A stretch of 64,000 nucleotides of DNA, taken from positions 2,102,501 through 2,166,500 of the forward strand of contig NZ_CP115541.1 of assembly GCF_031834595.1 (NCBI RefSeq). The letters run 5' to 3'. Below the pieces are notes generated by a model. That model saw nothing but the letters and a program-made list of their open reading frames with translations, had not been told where the DNA came from and ran no database searches. A program made the position numbers and the translations under genes. This document shows positions 62,503 to 64,000 of the stretch, piece by piece. This DNA is from Stenotrophomonas oahuensis (GTDB lineage: Bacteria > Pseudomonadota > Gammaproteobacteria > Xanthomonadales > Xanthomonadaceae). The first letter of the stretch is position 1. Each line of letters starts with the position of its first letter.

Positions 62503-62712
62503 GGTGGGGGCGGTCGACAGACGCCCGCCGATAACGCCCGATCGGTGCTTTAACGCATGGGCCCATCCGGGCAAACGCCTCCGTTCCCCGGTCATGCGTC
62601 CCCGAACGTGGTCCTCCTACCGGCGGTCGACTGTCGTCCGACCCTACCGGGCAGGTCTCATCTCCATTACGACGAACGCGTGGCCACGCGCCCGGGCCTC
62701 ACCGCCAACCTC
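62503..62712 (-). repeat. 146-bp copy of the palindromic element plus leader
   Basis: The body (62503-62648) has both ends, GGTAGGGTCGGACGACAGTC on the minus strand and GTCTGTCGACCGCCCCCACC at the far end. The leader (about 62660-62700) carries GCGCGTGGCCACGCGTTCGT. Orientation is opposite to copies A-C. Confidence 0.78.
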
Positions 62713-63265
62713 ACCCCACCCGCGGCGCCATCTTCCACAACAACGCCCGGAACGGGGCCAACAAAAACACCCCGATCCCCAGCTTCACCGCCAGATCCCC
62801 CGCCGCCCAACTCACCCACGGCAAACCGGACCCAGCGAACGCAATACTCCAGAAAATGCACGTATCCAACGTCGCACTGCACGTCGTCGCCACCATCGGC
62901 GCGCGCCACCAGTTCCCCCGGCGCAGCCGGTCAAACACAGTGATATCCAACAACTGGGCCGCAATGAACGCCACGCACGACGCCACCGCAATACGCGGCG
63001 TGGCGATCCACACCGAAAGCACAACCGCCAGCGCAAACCCCGCCCACGCCACCCGCCGCGCCGCCGACGGCCCGAAGCGCCGGTTGATCAGATTGCTGAC
63101 CAGAAACGCCACCGGGTAGCTGAACGCCCCCCAGGTCAGCCAGTCATTGATCGGAAACTGCACCAGCACATTCGACAGCAGCACCACCGCGCCCATCGCC
63201 AACACCGCCAGCAGCAGGCTGCGGGTGGTCAACGGAGCAAACACAACATCGGGGCGCGCGGACAT
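62711..63265 (-). CDS. yhhQ: Queuosine precursor transporter (YhhQ/VUT family)
   Basis: A 184-residue inner membrane protein with about six helices. Family segments: INDWLTWGAFSYPVAFLVSNLINRRFG near the N-terminus, SCVAFIAAQLLDITVFDRLR in the middle and TLDTCIFWSIAFAG later, as in YhhQ, which takes up preQ0/preQ1. The stop is TGA. It is isolated, with repeats on both sides. Confidence 0.85.
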   Translation of the reverse strand: MSARPDVVFAPLTTRSLLLAVLAMGAVVLLSNVLVQFPINDWLTWGAFSYPVAFLVSNLINRRFGPSAARRVAWAGFALAVVLSVWIATPRIAVASCVAFIAAQLLDITVFDRLRRGNWWRAPMVATTCSATLDTCIFWSIAFAGSGLPWVSWAAGDLAVKLGIGVFLLAPFRALLWKMAPRVG

Positions 63266-63379
63266 GGCGAACAGGGGCAGGGTGGGGAAGGGGGCGCATT
63301 ATCCCCCATCCCGAGCGGCGGGGCCGGATGTCGCACTGGGTGCGGAGTGTGGCTTTGGCTGTGGCTCTGTTGTGGCTTT

Positions 63380-63480
63380 GGTAGAGGCGGTCGCAAGACG
63401 CCTGCCGATAACACCCGATCGGCCCTTTAACGCATGGACCCCAACCGGGCAAACGCGTCCGGTCCCCGGTCATGCACCGC
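63380..63480 (-). repeat. Partial copy of the 145-bp element
   Basis: On the plus strand GGTAGAGGCGGTCGCAAGAC then GCCTGCCGATAAC, followed by the GCATGGACC and GGTCATGC motifs. The opposite end is missing. Confidence 0.7.
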
Positions 63481-63500
63481 GAGCCGGTGGACGGCCGACA

Positions 63501-63527
63501 CAATCCCTGTCCTCAGGACAGGGATTG
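63501..63527. repeat. Hairpin of the CAATCnnnGTCCTnAGGAC class, first copy
   Basis: CAATCCCTGTCCT, one centre base, AGGACAGGGATTG: a perfect 13-bp stem. It shares its frame with the hairpin core at 63621-63647. Confidence 0.85.
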
Positions 63528-63611
63528 TAGGCGGCACATGCGACAGCACGGGAAGGATAAAACCCATTGTAATCAAAGGGTTTTCATTGAGGAGGTAAGC
63601 ACCGTGCAGGT

Positions 63612-63656
63612 CCATCCATACAATCGGCGTCCTTAGGACGCCGATTGTATGGATGG
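63612..63656. repeat. 45-bp perfect palindrome, second copy of the hairpin class
   Basis: Two 22-bp arms around one centre base (63634). Its inner 27 bp, CAATCGGCGTCCT n AGGACGCCGATTG, match the first hairpin except at three stem positions that change on both strands. Confidence 0.88.
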
Positions 63657-63728
63657 AAATCCCAATCGCCCGGCAGCGTTCAGGCGCAGCCGCCCGCGCA
63701 GATCAATGTCGCAGGCGTCCCGCTCCCC

Positions 63729-64000
63729 TCAATACGCCTCACTCATCTGTGACTTCGCCGCATCCGCCGTCGGCATGAACGCCAGGGTTTCCCCCTTTGC
63801 ATTGGCCACCATCCACCCGGCACCGGCTTCGGTCGGGGTCAGGTCCAACACATCGCCCACCTTCAACGTCTTGCCCGGGTTGTTCTCGCGCGCCGGCCAC
63901 TGAATCACCGCAACCTCAGGCGATTCCGGGTTCCGCAGCGCGACTTCAACAGCGCCATCGGCCTTGGTTTCCACCGTCTCCACCGTCAACGGCGGCAGCG
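63729..64000 (-). CDS. Partial protein of unknown function (5' end outside window)
   Basis: The last 90 residues of a larger gene that starts beyond the right edge; the frame is open to position 64000. Near 63989 a TTG is possible as a start but the upstream frame continues. The segment reads NPESPEVAVIQWPARENN and VGDVLDLTPTEAGAGWMVAN, a small beta-rich domain. I cannot name it. Confidence 0.6.
   Translation of the reverse strand, partial: LPPLTVETVETKADGAVEVALRNPESPEVAVIQWPARENNPGKTLKVGDVLDLTPTEAGAGWMVANAKGETLAFMPTADAAKSQMSEAY

Larger units (their letters stand above)
63266..63728. other. Intergenic region with repeats and hairpins, no gene seen
   Basis: 463 bp between YhhQ and the edge gene. 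It holds a partial 145-bp element (63380-63480) and two related hairpins (63501-63527, 63612-63656). A possible ten-codon ORF starts at GTG 63604 but there is no reason to call a protein. Confidence 0.6.

Noticed and set aside
63427..63615. 62-residue minus-strand open frame through the hairpins
   Set aside because: No ribosome site upstream, and most of it runs through hairpins and a repeat fragment.

Overview
The window is high-GC gammaproteobacterial chromosome and most resembles the Xanthomonadaceae, probably Stenotrophomonas. The evidence is the gene content (short PutA without a DNA-binding domain, Oar-like TonB receptor, coxBA-ctaG-coxC with SURF1/ctaA/ctaB) and the very many short palindromic repeats that begin with GTAG, which look like the REP-type SMAG elements described in S. 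maltophilia. The genus is inferred from these features, not from a search.

Layout. 1-1635: 3' part of a 23S rRNA gene and two tandem 5S genes, each with its own terminator. 1636-2044: repeats. 2045-12213: mostly envelope genes (M28 peptidase lipoprotein, repeat protein, EnvC-like amidase activator, CtpA-type protease, rhomboid, FadL porin, ThuA-like protein, PnuC-like transporter). 12214-15438: PutA. 15800-23803: a complete aa3 cytochrome c oxidase and haem A assembly cluster, including a 44-residue membrane ORF. 23804-27916: an accessory stretch in which a 145-bp palindromic element occurs three times in the same orientation, and the end of one copy has been hit by an IS256-family element with an 8-bp target duplication. 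27912-35421: housekeeping genes (dnaG, yihY-like, yqeY, rpsU, tsaD, folB, an MscS channel). 35560-40831: GH3 glucosidase with a LacI-type operator, a lipoprotein, a PQQ-type sugar dehydrogenase and small membrane or unknown genes.

41013-53644 is the most interesting region. Two divergent, tightly packed operons together look like a system for taking up and breaking down peptidoglycan peptides. Leftward: NlpC/P60 endopeptidase, L-Ala-D/L-Glu-type dipeptide epimerase, RpiR/MurR regulator, YkuD-type L,D-transpeptidase, APC permease. Rightward: secreted transglutaminase-like protein, Oar-like TonB receptor, serine S12 peptidase/esterase, VanX-type D-Ala-D-Ala dipeptidase. The AT-rich region between them carries a near-perfect palindrome that overlaps candidate promoters. 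Several of these genes have been rebuilt by REP insertions, which supply in-frame linkers, stop codons and possibly a start region.

53691-64000: small membrane and EF-hand proteins, a HAD phosphatase, a 2-oxoadipate dioxygenase/decarboxylase (HglS/YdcJ family), an acetyl-CoA hydrolase/CoA-transferase, glnE, a queuosine-precursor transporter, more copies of the 145-bp element, two hairpins with compensatory stem changes, and a partial gene running off the right edge.
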